Source: Enterocloster clostridioformis
GTDB lineage: Bacteria > Bacillota > Clostridia > Lachnospirales > Lachnospiraceae
DNA: 64,000 nucleotides
NCBI RefSeq assembly: GCF_020297485.1
Contig: NZ_JAIWZC010000001.1
Coordinates: forward strand, 1,612,001-1,676,000
Reading direction: 5' to 3'
The first letter of the stretch is position 1; every line of letters starts with the position of its first letter. Of this stretch, positions 36,319 through 45,754 are shown in pieces. Below the pieces are notes generated by a model. The model ran no database searches. It had not been told where the DNA came from and saw only the letters and a program-made list of their open reading frames with translations. The position numbers and the translations under genes are program-made.

Positions 36319-36711
36319 TTGAAACTGAAAACCAAACTGCAGACACCTGCCACGGCAGGAAAGAACCCCCGCCGCAGATTTCCTATTGCAAAGGCGGCCT
36401 ATTATCTCTACCTGTGTTTCATGATGTTTCTGATATCCACCCAGCCGGTTTTCGCTGCGGATGTGTGGTCAAAAGCAACGGAGATCATGAAGGATGTTTA
36501 CAACCAGATTGTACTCATTTCCACGGTGGCTGCTATCGTTACTGCCTCTGTTGCCCTTCTGATGATGAACTTCTCCCGTTCCGGCCGCACAGTGGATGAA
36601 AGTCGGGCATGGTTAAAACGGATCTGTATCACATGGGCGATTTTAAATGGCCTAGGATTTATCATGGCTTATGTTACCCCGTTTTTTGCTGACGGCAAAT
36701 GGAACGGGTGA
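36319..36711 (+). CDS. Small T4SS membrane protein (VirB2/TrbC pilin-like)
   Basis: 130 aa. The start is a TTG at 36319 behind AAAGGAGGTCC. A signal-like segment (AAYYLYLCFMMFLISTQPVF, ending AADVW) is followed by two membrane helices (IVLISTVAAIVTASVALLMM and ICITWAILNGLGFIMAY). Size and topology resemble VirB2/TrbC-type components placed first in transfer operons of Firmicutes. No sequence motif proves pilin function. Confidence 0.65.
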   Translation: MKLKTKLQTPATAGKNPRRRFPIAKAAYYLYLCFMMFLISTQPVFAADVWSKATEIMKDVYNQIVLISTVAAIVTASVALLMMNFSRSGRTVDESRAWLKRICITWAILNGLGFIMAYVTPFFADGKWNG

Positions 36712-36742
36712 CCCGCATCCTGAAAGAAAGGAGTGATCTTTT

Positions 36743-37453
36743 TTGGGTATTTTAGACGGCATCGTGGAATGGATTGCCGAACAGGTAATGAATATTCTTG
36801 ACCTGATAACCACCTCCGTACTGGGTACTCTCGGCTGTGATATGACGGTGTTTCTCCGCTATTTTCCCGCCGCTGAAACCATGTACAAGGTTTTTGTAGC
36901 ACTTTCCATCGGCATCATACTCTTAAACTGGGTATGGCAGCTGTTTAAAAACTTTGGGTTGGGAGCCGGTATCGAGGCAGAGGACCCAGTGCGCTTAAGC
37001 CTCCGTTCCGTCCTTTTCATCCTTCTGGCATACTTCTCCGATGGGATTGTTGACACGGTTTTAAAGATTGGCGGACCCCCCTACCACTGGATCATGGATT
37101 CAGAGCTGCCAACATTAAGTTTTGCGGATTTTAACTCCGTCATGCTTGCCATTATCGGCGTCTGTGCCAATGGTGCTGTAGCACTGATCGCACTAATCAT
37201 GGTGCTGGTGCTGGCATGGAACTATCTGAAGCTCCTTTTCGAAGCAGCGGAACGGTATGTCCTTCTGGGTGTTCTGGTCTACACAGCTCCGATAGCTTTT
37301 TCCATGGGTGCATCCCAGTCCACCTCAAACATCTTTAAGTCGTGGTGCCGGATGTTCGGCGGACAGATATTCCTTCTGCTCATGAATGCCTGGTGTCTGC
37401 GCCTGTTCACATCCATGGTCGGAGCTTTTATTGCAAACCCGCTGTCATTATAA
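36743..37453 (+). CDS. T4SS polytopic membrane protein (VirB6/TrbL-like)
   Basis: 236 aa with about six membrane helices, e.g. ALSIGIILLNWVWQLFKNF and GVCANGAVALIALIMVLVLA, and the C-terminal TAPIAFSMGASQSTSNIFKSW, common in VirB6/TrbL-like proteins. It would form the inner-membrane channel of the conjugation apparatus. The start is TTG with AAAGGAGTGATC upstream. Confidence 0.75.
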   Translation: MGILDGIVEWIAEQVMNILDLITTSVLGTLGCDMTVFLRYFPAAETMYKVFVALSIGIILLNWVWQLFKNFGLGAGIEAEDPVRLSLRSVLFILLAYFSDGIVDTVLKIGGPPYHWIMDSELPTLSFADFNSVMLAIIGVCANGAVALIALIMVLVLAWNYLKLLFEAAERYVLLGVLVYTAPIAFSMGASQSTSNIFKSWCRMFGGQIFLLLMNAWCLRLFTSMVGAFIANPLSL

Positions 37454-37478
37454 ATTAAGGAAAGGAAAGGCAATTATT

Positions 37479-38474
37479 ATGAAAAAAAATAAACGGATAC
37501 TTACCATGATTTTTCTGACTGCACTTCTCTTATGCCTGTCCTGTCAGACAGTCTTTGCTTTTTCAGAAAGTGACGCACAGGCCCAGGTGGATGCGGCAGG
37601 CAAGGCAGCAGTTTCCGGCAATGTCCTGGTCTGGTTTCTTTGTGCGATTGCATTCTTAAAGGTATCGCAAAAGATCGATTCCTTTATGTCAAGCCTGGGT
37701 GTCAACGTGGGACACACCGGAGGCTCCATGATTGCAGACGCTATGATTGCAGCGAGAGGGATCGGCGCTGCCCGGAACTTCTCACGGCAGCATTTTAGAG
37801 GCGCACACAGCAACAACTCCTCCCATGTAAACCATACCTCCAATCATCAGGGAAGCTCCAGTGGGTTCATGGCAGGCGGCCTCGCAGGCGTTGTCAGCCG
37901 CCAGGTCACAAACAGCGCTATACAGACAGCGACTTCCCATACGGAAAGCCACAGTAAAAGGGAAGGCGGTAGGACCAGAGGTTTCGCTGCTGCTGTATCA
38001 GAAGGAATCGGAGGGCATATGTATACCACCTCTGTCGTGAAAGGCGGTGATTTTGCAAATGGTGTCATTGGAACGGTTGCCACAGGAAATATCGCATTCG
38101 CAGGCTCCATAACCGGAGAAAAGGCGGTCCAGGCTCTGCACTCCTACATGGGCTATGCCGCACTGGAAGAAGGCACCGGGCATGTTCCGTCCTTTACCAA
38201 CGTAGAGATTGGCGGAGGCCGTATCACCGGCACGGAGATTTCCGAGGAACATTCGGAAGGGATTTCCTTTGGAATGTATCACACTGCCCAATATACCGCC
38301 CCTGAAGGTGCTTATGCGACGGTACAGGCCGTAGACGGTACTTCCTGGTACAAGCAGTATGCACAGGATGCAGTGGAAAAATCCCCTTATATGGCGGCAG
38401 ACGGTTCCATTGCCTATAATGAAACGATTGTGAAAAAGCTTCCCCCGGCACCCAAAAGAAAGGATAGGATATAG
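37479..38474 (+). CDS. Conjugation-associated secreted/membrane protein, unknown
   Basis: 331 aa. A signal peptide (MKKNKRILTMIFLTALLLCL, cut near VFA) is followed by one membrane segment (VLVWFLCAIAFLKV) and a long Gly/Ser/His-rich region (HSNNSSHVNHTSNHQGSSSG), then a globular C-terminal half. It is always-in-operon type by position, between VirB6-like and C39 peptidase genes, and ends directly before the next ATG. The family has no known role that I recognise. AAGGAAAGG precedes the ATG. Confidence 0.6.
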   Translation: MKKNKRILTMIFLTALLLCLSCQTVFAFSESDAQAQVDAAGKAAVSGNVLVWFLCAIAFLKVSQKIDSFMSSLGVNVGHTGGSMIADAMIAARGIGAARNFSRQHFRGAHSNNSSHVNHTSNHQGSSSGFMAGGLAGVVSRQVTNSAIQTATSHTESHSKREGGRTRGFAAAVSEGIGGHMYTTSVVKGGDFANGVIGTVATGNIAFAGSITGEKAVQALHSYMGYAALEEGTGHVPSFTNVEIGGGRITGTEISEEHSEGISFGMYHTAQYTAPEGAYATVQAVDGTSWYKQYAQDAVEKSPYMAADGSIAYNETIVKKLPPAPKRKDRI

Positions 38475-39851
38475 ATGGCTGATGAACAAAGAAATGGGCT
38501 TTCCGAAGCCTTTGAAACCGGAGCATCTACAACGTATCTGATCCATGGTGCCGTAAAAACCGGAAAAACAGTTTCTGGCGCTGCAAAGGGTGTTGCCGCC
38601 GGTGGTCCTTATGGTGCTGTCGCCGGGGCTTTGTGGGAGGGCAGAAAACACATTGGCAGGATTGCTGCCGCTGTTGTGGCTCTTTTGTTGATCCCTGTCC
38701 TTTTCGTGCTAATGCTCCCTGGACTGATTTTTAACGGTTTTACGTCTGCCTTCTCTCCTGCTGATCCGGAAACTCCTGTTCTCAACAGCGAAACTGCAAT
38801 CATAGAAAATGCCAACACCATAACCTTCACCATCAGCAGCATCCTGGGCGAAGGCATGGAGGATGTCATAAAACGGATCGAACGAGATTTTGCCGCCTCG
38901 GACGGGGATGGGATGGAAGTGATCAATCCCTATGAGATAAGCCCTATATACAATGCCAATCTTTTTGTTTCCCAATACTGTGCGGCAAAAGAAAAGGAAT
39001 TCGCGGATATCTCCATTGCAGATATGGCAACTGTCATGCGCCGTGGGAAATCCTACCTTTATTCCTACCAACGAACAGAGGAAATACGGAAAAAAATCGT
39101 AGAAGACCCGGATACCGGAGAAGAAACTACAGTATCTGAGAAATGGATGCTCTATACCATTACCTATAATGGGGAGGCTTATTTTGCCGACCAGGTATTT
39201 GCTCTTACGGATGAACAGAAAAGCCTTGTCTCTGATTATGCACAGAACCTGAGCCTTTTTCTTGGTGACGGCCTGATCCAGAACCTGGAAGGCTGGGAAG
39301 GAAACAGTATCCCGTCTCTTGGCAATGTACGGTTTACAGATGGCAGTACAGAAGTTGTCTATTTCAATCAGATGGATGAACGCTATTCCAGTAAACCCTA
39401 TGGCACAGACTATATCGGCGGCTCCGGCTGCGGCCCGACTTCCATGGCGATTGTTATCTCTTCTTTGTCGGAAGAAATCGTTGACCCGGAACGCATGGCG
39501 CAGTGGGCCTATGAAAACGGCTACTGGTGCAAGGGCAGCGGCTCCTACCATGCGCTTATCCCCGGAGCCGCCGCACACTGGGGGCTTGCAGTTTCCGGAT
39601 GCTCCGCCTCAGAACCCCAGCGGATACTGGATGCCCTGGCGGAAGGAAAGCTGGTAGTGGCCATCATGTCAAAAGGACATTTTACCAATGGCGGGCATTT
39701 TATCGTGCTGCGTGGTGTAAAGGGCGGAAAAATCCTTGTAGCAGACCCCGGCAGTTATAAACGGAGCGGCCAGCTCTGGGACCTGTCAATTATACTAAAT
39801 GAAGCCAGCCAGCGCGCAGGTGCGGGCGGCCCCTTCTGGATCATCGGATAA
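38475..39851 (+). CDS. T4SS C39-like cysteine peptidase, membrane anchored
   Basis: 458 aa. An N-terminal cytoplasmic part with KGVAAGGPYGAVAGALWEG leads to a membrane helix (AAAVVALLLIPVLFVLMLPG, residues about 58-77). A linker domain and a C-terminal Peptidase_C39_2 domain follow: Cys in GSGCGPTSMA (about 318), His in NGGHFIVL (about 405), Asp in VADPG (about 423). In conjugative elements this position is often held by a wall hydrolase; a cysteine peptidase here may cut peptide cross-bridges or pilin precursors. It abuts the preceding stop with no gap. Confidence 0.75.
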   Translation: MADEQRNGLSEAFETGASTTYLIHGAVKTGKTVSGAAKGVAAGGPYGAVAGALWEGRKHIGRIAAAVVALLLIPVLFVLMLPGLIFNGFTSAFSPADPETPVLNSETAIIENANTITFTISSILGEGMEDVIKRIERDFAASDGDGMEVINPYEISPIYNANLFVSQYCAAKEKEFADISIADMATVMRRGKSYLYSYQRTEEIRKKIVEDPDTGEETTVSEKWMLYTITYNGEAYFADQVFALTDEQKSLVSDYAQNLSLFLGDGLIQNLEGWEGNSIPSLGNVRFTDGSTEVVYFNQMDERYSSKPYGTDYIGGSGCGPTSMAIVISSLSEEIVDPERMAQWAYENGYWCKGSGSYHALIPGAAAHWGLAVSGCSASEPQRILDALAEGKLVVAIMSKGHFTNGGHFIVLRGVKGGKILVADPGSYKRSGQLWDLSIILNEASQRAGAGGPFWIIG

Positions 39852-39888
39852 AAAATCTGTCGCGGTCCAGATGAAAGCGAGGTAATAC

Positions 39889-42800
39889 ATGAACAATCAA
39901 AATGACCACGATACTTATATCATACCGCCGAATTTTATAGACACAGGCACCTTTTTCGGCGGCATGTTCAAGGCACGGAATGTGATCGAGGCCGGCATCC
40001 TGGCTGCAGCTACCGGGCTGCCGATCTTTCTTTTTCTTCCTTTCAGCCTGACTGCACGGATTATCGTGCTGTGCCTGACTGCCCTTCCCCTTGCCCTTTT
40101 TGCATTAATCGGCGTTTCGGGCGAGAGCCTGTCGTCTTTTCTGGTTATCTTCCTGAAATATATAAAAAACCGTCGTATCGTGGGCGGCGGTGAGGAACAG
40201 GAAGGCAGGCAGAATACTACTGCGGTAAAAAGAAATAAAAAATCTAATAGAAAGGAAAACGCTGCGTCTGGTGAAAAAGCAGTATCGAATGATGCAGACC
40301 AAAATCAAAGGTCAGTCAGAAAAGACAACTCCCAAAAAAACAGCAGTGTAGGAAACATATCTGGCTGGCACCGGAAAGGCGAGGATGACTTCCCGGCAGA
40401 ATTTGATCAGATAAAGGGATATGAGATCCGTCAGAAACTCCGTCCCAAACAAGCCTCCAAAAAGCAGGCCGCAAAATCCCAAAGCCGAAAGCCTGCCCAG
40501 ACTGGCAAAAATCCTTCCCACCACCAAAAGCAAAAAAGAGCATCTGTAAAGTCCAGACGGGCCGACATGAGAAAACCGGAACGGAAAAAGAATCCGGCAC
40601 AGAAAAAAATACTGCGTACTCAAGAGCCCCTGTTTACTTTCCTGAACCCCGTAGCGGAATATCTTCCTATTACGAAAGTAGAAAACGGCATCATCTACAC
40701 AAAAGACCACCGTTATGTAAAAGTGGTGGAAGTAATCCCCATCAATTTTCTGCTCCGCAGTGCCCGGGAACAGAGGAGCATTATCTATTCCTTTGTTTCC
40801 TATTTAAAAATCAGCCCTGTAAAGCTCCAGTTCAAGGTGCTGACCCGACGGGCAGATATCAGCCGCCACATAGATACCGTCCGCAGGGAAATGTCACAGG
40901 AAACCAACGAACAGTGCCGACTCATGCAGGAGGACTATCTGCAGTTTATCCAGCAGATTGGCTCCCGAGAGGCTGTTACACGCCGGTTCTTCCTGATCTT
41001 TGAATATGAACCATGGAGCGGCAATCGGCGTACCGATGAAGAAGGGGAGGCTGTCGGCTCTCTGCAGTCCGCTGTCCATACAGCCTCCAATTACCTGCGC
41101 CAGTGCGGAAATGAAGTCATTGTACCGGACAATGAGGATGAATTTACCATAGATGTGCTCTATAACCTGCTGTGCCGAAACGAAAGTGCTGTAAAACCTC
41201 TCCCTGTCCGGGCAAAGGAGGTCGTAGCACAGTATCTGGCAAACGGAAGGGAAAGCGAGACAGACCACATCCCTGCCGGGGAGTTCATTTCCCCAGAAAG
41301 CATTGATTTCACCCACGGACGGTATATCTGCATTGACGGGCTTTACTATGCCTATCTGCTGATTCCTTCGGATGGCTATAAAACCCAGGTTCCTGCCGGC
41401 TGGCTCAGCCTGATGGTCAATGCCGGCGACGGGATCGACCTGGACATGTTCCTTTCCCGCCAGCCCAAAGAGCACATCATCCAGAAAGTGGGCCAGCAGC
41501 TGCGTATCAACCGCTCCCGCATCAAGGATGCCAGCGATACGAATACGGATTTTGATGATATCGACAGTGCAATCCGCAGCGGCTATTTTTTAAAAGAAGG
41601 ACTTGCCAATAATGAGGATTTCTACTTTATGAATCTTCTGGTCACTATCACAGCTCCCAATGAAGAGGATCTGGAGTGGAAAGTCAGTGAAATGAAAAAG
41701 CTGCTGCTCTCCCAGGACATGCGGGCAGTTTCCTGCCACTTCCGGGAGGAACAGGCATTTCTCACCTCCCTGCCGCTGGTATCCGTGGAAAAAGGCTTGT
41801 ATGAACGCAGCAAGCGGAACCTTCTTACAGGCGGTGCGGCCAGCTGTTATCCCTTTACCAGCTATGAGATGTGTGATGACAACGGCATTCTGTTAGGAGT
41901 GAATAAATACAATAGTTCCCTGATTATCGTGGATATCTTCAATTCTGCGGTCTACAAAAATGCCAACATGGCAATTCTGGGCACCTCCGGTGCCGGGAAA
42001 ACCTTTACAATGCAGCTCATGGCCCTGCGGATGCGGCGCAAGGGGATTCCCATTTTTATTATTGCTCCATTAAAAGGACATGAATTCCATCGGGCCTGCG
42101 CCAACGTGGGAGGCGAATTTATCCAGATCTCCCCAGCCAGCCCTCACTGTATCAATGTGATGGAGATCCGGCAGGTAGACCGTACTGTGAATGAACTGCT
42201 GGACGGTCCTGGTATTCAGCTTTCCGAACTGGCGGAAAAGATTCAGCGGCTTCATATCTTTTTCAGCCTGCTGATCCCGGACATAACCCATGAGGAACGC
42301 CAGCTTTTGGACGAAGCCCTTATCCGTACTTACAATAAAAAGGGGATTACCCATGATAATGTATCCCTGACAGATCCCGAAAATCCTCAGTGTTACAAAG
42401 AAATGCCAGTCCTGGGCGATCTGTATGAGATTTTAAAGAAATCAGCCCCTACCAGACGGCTGGCAAATATCTTAAACCGTCTGGTGGGCGGCTCTGCCAG
42501 CACTTTTAATCAGCAGACCAATGTATCTCTGGATAACCGGTATACGGTGCTGGATATCTCTTCCCTGACCGGTGACCTGCTCACAGTGGGAATGTTTGTG
42601 GCACTGGATTTCGTCTGGGATCGGGCAAAGGAAGACCGTACGGAAGAAAAGACCATCTTTATCGATGAATGTTGGCAGCTCCTTTCGGGAGCTGGCGCTA
42701 CTGGCACACGCCTTGCCGGTGATTTTGTATTGGAGATTTTCAAGACGATCCGAGGTTACGGCGGCTCTGCGGTCTGTGCCAGCCAGGACTTAAACGACTT

Positions 42801-43098
42801 TTTCAATCTGGATGAAGGACGATTCGGAAAGGGGATCATTAACAATTCCAAGACCAAGATTATCCTGAACCTGGAGGACGACGAGGCCATGCGTGTGCAG
42901 AGTACGCTCCATCTCTCTGATGCGGAAATCATGGAAGTCACCCATTTTGAGCGCGGCAACGGTCTGATCAGCACCAACAACAATAACATCATGGTGGAAT
43001 TCAAGGCAAGCCCTCTGGAAAAAGACCTGATCACCACAGACCGGAGGGAACTGAAGAATATCGTGGAACGTATGCGCCAGCAGAATGTGACCGGGTAA
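39889..43098 (+). CDS. VirB4/TraE-like T4SS ATPase with basic insert
   Basis: 1069 aa, longer than the usual about 800. Two membrane helices near residues 35-80 suggest fusion to a VirB3-like part. Residues about 100-240 are an unusual lysine/arginine-rich, low-complexity insert (KSNRKENAASGEK, KQASKKQAAKSQSRKPAQ). The ATPase domain has GTSGAGKTFTMQL (about 698) and FIDECWQLL (about 924). VirB4 powers assembly of the transfer channel at the membrane. AGGTAAT precedes the ATG. Confidence 0.9.
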   Translation: MNNQNDHDTYIIPPNFIDTGTFFGGMFKARNVIEAGILAAATGLPIFLFLPFSLTARIIVLCLTALPLALFALIGVSGESLSSFLVIFLKYIKNRRIVGGGEEQEGRQNTTAVKRNKKSNRKENAASGEKAVSNDADQNQRSVRKDNSQKNSSVGNISGWHRKGEDDFPAEFDQIKGYEIRQKLRPKQASKKQAAKSQSRKPAQTGKNPSHHQKQKRASVKSRRADMRKPERKKNPAQKKILRTQEPLFTFLNPVAEYLPITKVENGIIYTKDHRYVKVVEVIPINFLLRSAREQRSIIYSFVSYLKISPVKLQFKVLTRRADISRHIDTVRREMSQETNEQCRLMQEDYLQFIQQIGSREAVTRRFFLIFEYEPWSGNRRTDEEGEAVGSLQSAVHTASNYLRQCGNEVIVPDNEDEFTIDVLYNLLCRNESAVKPLPVRAKEVVAQYLANGRESETDHIPAGEFISPESIDFTHGRYICIDGLYYAYLLIPSDGYKTQVPAGWLSLMVNAGDGIDLDMFLSRQPKEHIIQKVGQQLRINRSRIKDASDTNTDFDDIDSAIRSGYFLKEGLANNEDFYFMNLLVTITAPNEEDLEWKVSEMKKLLLSQDMRAVSCHFREEQAFLTSLPLVSVEKGLYERSKRNLLTGGAASCYPFTSYEMCDDNGILLGVNKYNSSLIIVDIFNSAVYKNANMAILGTSGAGKTFTMQLMALRMRRKGIPIFIIAPLKGHEFHRACANVGGEFIQISPASPHCINVMEIRQVDRTVNELLDGPGIQLSELAEKIQRLHIFFSLLIPDITHEERQLLDEALIRTYNKKGITHDNVSLTDPENPQCYKEMPVLGDLYEILKKSAPTRRLANILNRLVGGSASTFNQQTNVSLDNRYTVLDISSLTGDLLTVGMFVALDFVWDRAKEDRTEEKTIFIDECWQLLSGAGATGTRLAGDFVLEIFKTIRGYGGSAVCASQDLNDFFNLDEGRFGKGIINNSKTKIILNLEDDEAMRVQSTLHLSDAEIMEVTHFERGNGLISTNNNNIMVEFKASPLEKDLITTDRRELKNIVERMRQQNVTG

Positions 43099-43106
43099 GA
43101 TCCATT

Positions 43107-43179
43107 GATTACGCATGACATACGCACAGATTACGCATTACATTTTGAAATACGTTTTCTTTACGTATGGATTACGCAT
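43107..43179. repeat. Three GATTACGCAT repeats
   Basis: The ten-base word occurs at 43107-43116, 43129-43138 and 43170-43179, with a related TTACGTAT and TACGC between them. It fills the only sizeable gap inside operon A after virB4. It may be a protein-binding site or an RNA element; nothing known matches. Confidence 0.5.
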
Positions 43180-43213
43180 TTGCCGCGAATACCAAGAAAG
43201 GAAGGTGATACCT

Positions 43214-43741
43214 ATAAAGACAAGAGCGGATATCTACGGTCATGAGGCCACGGAACTGCTCCGAATCATTTCCATGTATCCGGGGCTGTCCCAAAAGCAA
43301 CTCTGTCAGTTTTATCCGGGCAGAACGGATATCATTAAAAACCTGCTCTCCCATCTGGAAAGACAGGGGCGCATCATACTGTCCGACTCCGAACACTATT
43401 TTCTTTATGGAAATACCAGAAAGGAAACAGACAATGGCATAATACGAGCAGTATGGGTTCTTCTGGACTTTATAGAAAAAGCAGAATATCACTCGTCCAG
43501 CGACTTTCCTGTAAAGATTGTTTTCTTTTCAGGCGGCGAGCTTTACGAGATTGTACAGGTTACTGCCGGACAGGAAGCCCTTGTCACCCATGCCCTTCAT
43601 CAGAACCATACTAATGAAAACCACCGTATTGTTCTGGTGGACGATCCCGGACAGATTCCACTGCTGGAATTTCCGGGAATCACCGGATTCTGCACCGTGG
43701 ATACTGATGGGAACGTAAGCTACTACAAGAAAACATCTTAA
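43214..43741 (+). CDS. Winged-helix protein of the transfer operon, likely AUA start
   Basis: About 175 aa. The first 75 residues look like a winged helix (ELLRIISMYPGLSQKQLCQF, then LLSHLERQGRIILS). The rest is a small alpha/beta domain with VVLDF-type strands. GAAGGTGAT is followed five bases later by ATA (43214), while the only nearby NTG, GTG at 43205, overlaps the ribosome site. An AUA start is therefore the simplest reading. The operon position suggests a DNA-binding accessory or a regulator of transfer. Confidence 0.6.
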   Translation: MKTRADIYGHEATELLRIISMYPGLSQKQLCQFYPGRTDIIKNLLSHLERQGRIILSDSEHYFLYGNTRKETDNGIIRAVWVLLDFIEKAEYHSSSDFPVKIVFFSGGELYEIVQVTAGQEALVTHALHQNHTNENHRIVLVDDPGQIPLLEFPGITGFCTVDTDGNVSYYKKTS

Positions 43742-43826
43742 ACCATCCCATTGTTTGTATGGTATCTATCTGACTGAAACCATGCTGATAATACCATTAA
43801 AACAATCATCAGAAGGAGGAATGTGT

Positions 43827-44489
43827 GTGGATCGAAAGATCGTTTCACGCCGGATTGCGGATATCCAGAATAATCTGTCACGACTGCACAACAATATCTG
43901 TGCCATGGACTCCTTGGATATCCAACGTTATCCGGAAAACTATGAAACCATGTCAACCGAAGCGGCTCTGCGGGCAGAAGGGATTGCCTGTCAGCTCAGG
44001 AGCCTCCTTTATGCCTCTGCCTCGCTCCCAAAGGCGGAATACCTTGTAAAAGCCGGAGAGGCACACAGCATTGAGGTCAGTTTTGAGAACGGCATCCTTA
44101 AGATAACGATGCCCCGCCTGCTGCCCAAAAAGAAAATGCGTCAGAGCAGCCTATTCCTGATCGACCCGCTCCATGCGGTTCTGGATCAGTACATAAAGGA
44201 ACACCCTCTGCCCCGTTTCCGGGAATGTGTGGTCTGCATTTCCCATGTCTATGACCATGAGCTACCGGACTGGTGCCTTTTAGACTATGACAACCTGCAG
44301 CAAAAACAGATCCTGGATGCCATTGCCCTGTATGTGATGTTGGATGACAGCGGCCTTTTATGTGATGCCTACAATACCACGGAACTTGGAGACACAGACG
44401 GCACCCATATTTACATCATGGAAAAAAGCCGCTTTGCTGGATGGCTTCTGGAACGGGAAAATCAGTTAAAATCCATATCGGATTTTTGA
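43827..44489 (+). CDS. Conjugative element protein, DUF6100-like
   Basis: About 220 aa, soluble. The N-terminal half is helical (RRIADIQNNLSRLHNNICAM), and the C-terminal half contains ECVVCISHVYD and ILDAIALYVMLDDSGLLCDA. I associate this with DUF6100 proteins of Lachnospiraceae elements but cannot verify it. The start is GTG at 43827, seven bases after AAGGAGGA; the ATG at 43821 is too close to that site. Function unknown. Confidence 0.6.
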   Translation: MDRKIVSRRIADIQNNLSRLHNNICAMDSLDIQRYPENYETMSTEAALRAEGIACQLRSLLYASASLPKAEYLVKAGEAHSIEVSFENGILKITMPRLLPKKKMRQSSLFLIDPLHAVLDQYIKEHPLPRFRECVVCISHVYDHELPDWCLLDYDNLQQKQILDAIALYVMLDDSGLLCDAYNTTELGDTDGTHIYIMEKSRFAGWLLERENQLKSISDF

Positions 44490-44632
44490 CTATTTTAAGT
44501 ACTTTTGTTTCCCATATGGTTGAAATATATAAAGTTCCTGTAAACAGGGCATTTCCCCAATATTTGCTAAGACGAATTTTACCAAAGTCTTTAGCCGCCC
44601 CGGTAAAAACCGGGAAAGGAGGTGAGTTTTCT

Positions 44633-45754
44633 GTGGCCGATAAGGACACATTTCCAAAACAAGATACATTAGGCCGTTATATGCTTGAGCTGGCTGCTGT
44701 ATGCGGCGAATTCCCATCTGGTCTTCCTGCCCGTATTCCCGGCAGTACCAGCTACAAGGAGGCGGTCGTGACCTCATTAAAGAAAAAAGGTCTGCTGCGG
44801 ACTTTCTATAAGGATAAGCTGCGGGGATTCCGGCTGGGACGGCGGGCAAAGGACATCCTTTTGGCAGAGCAGCCCGAACGTTTTTCTTTTTATCTTATTG
44901 GGAACGCAGAAACGAACCGGATCAGAAGCGAAATTACCCGCCGCCTGCGTTTGCACCGGACAGCAGAAACCTATGTTACCATGTTAAATGCAGGTGTAGC
45001 CGTATTCCGGGATAAAAAGCCTCCAGTATTTTCTCCAGAAGGCTCCCCGGTTCCTTTACTGGATGCATCCGCTTTTTATGGTTCCCGTGAGGTCAAGGAA
45101 ATGGGAATAGAAATGGTAAAGATCAAAAGCTCCCGGATGATCGGTGTGCTTCTTGCTCCATCCGGCATTTTTCTAACCTACAACAGCGGCCCTTATATGG
45201 CGAAATGGGACTATCGGGCGGAGCTGCGGGCACAAGCTCTTTTAAGGATTGTACTCTGCCATCAACGCTTACCTGCCCAGTACGCTTCATTCAATATCTA
45301 CGGCCTCCTGTTTGGTGATACATTGGAACATTTCTATCAGATCCTGTCAGAAGGTGACAGCAAAACCCGCTGTTTCTTTCTTTTGGACGGGAACTATGAA
45401 CATTTTTACTACCTGACCAATAATCACTACGGAGAAATTCTACTAAGGCTTCTGTGTAATCCGGAGAAAAGAGAGGAACTGGATCACATGCTGATGCAGG
45501 GGTTCAGTACAAAAAACCCTGGACTTCCTATAGAGCATGATGCCCTGGACCAGACCGGTACTCCGGTGCTGTTTGGATATTTACCGGATATTCCCCGCAT
45601 CAACCGATTCCACACGGCCCTCCAGCTTCAGGAGCGAACCGGAATCCTTATCTGCTTCGATTTCCAGAAAGAGGTTTTCCACCGTTTCTGTGGCAGGTGG
45701 GTAGAGTTTTCCACTATCAGCTTTGAAAAATTTGAAAGGAGGTTTTTTCCATAG
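44633..45754 (+). CDS. Replication-relaxation/accessory-like protein upstream of VirD4
   Basis: 373 aa, start GTG at 44633 after AAAGGAGGTGAG. Residues 10-85 look like a winged helix (SYKEAVVTSLKKKGLLRTFY). The remainder is an alpha/beta region with no motif I can name. Its stop codon overlaps the start of the coupling protein gene by four bases (ATAG), so the two are translationally coupled. It may help dock the relaxosome to the coupling protein, by position only. Confidence 0.55.
   Translation: MADKDTFPKQDTLGRYMLELAAVCGEFPSGLPARIPGSTSYKEAVVTSLKKKGLLRTFYKDKLRGFRLGRRAKDILLAEQPERFSFYLIGNAETNRIRSEITRRLRLHRTAETYVTMLNAGVAVFRDKKPPVFSPEGSPVPLLDASAFYGSREVKEMGIEMVKIKSSRMIGVLLAPSGIFLTYNSGPYMAKWDYRAELRAQALLRIVLCHQRLPAQYASFNIYGLLFGDTLEHFYQILSEGDSKTRCFFLLDGNYEHFYYLTNNHYGEILLRLLCNPEKREELDHMLMQGFSTKNPGLPIEHDALDQTGTPVLFGYLPDIPRINRFHTALQLQERTGILICFDFQKEVFHRFCGRWVEFSTISFEKFERRFFP

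Noticed and set aside
37998..39578. Long minus-strand open frames opposite the signal-peptide protein and C39 peptidase genes
   Set aside because: They lack ribosome sites and family motifs, and the plus strand encodes clear proteins of the transfer operon.
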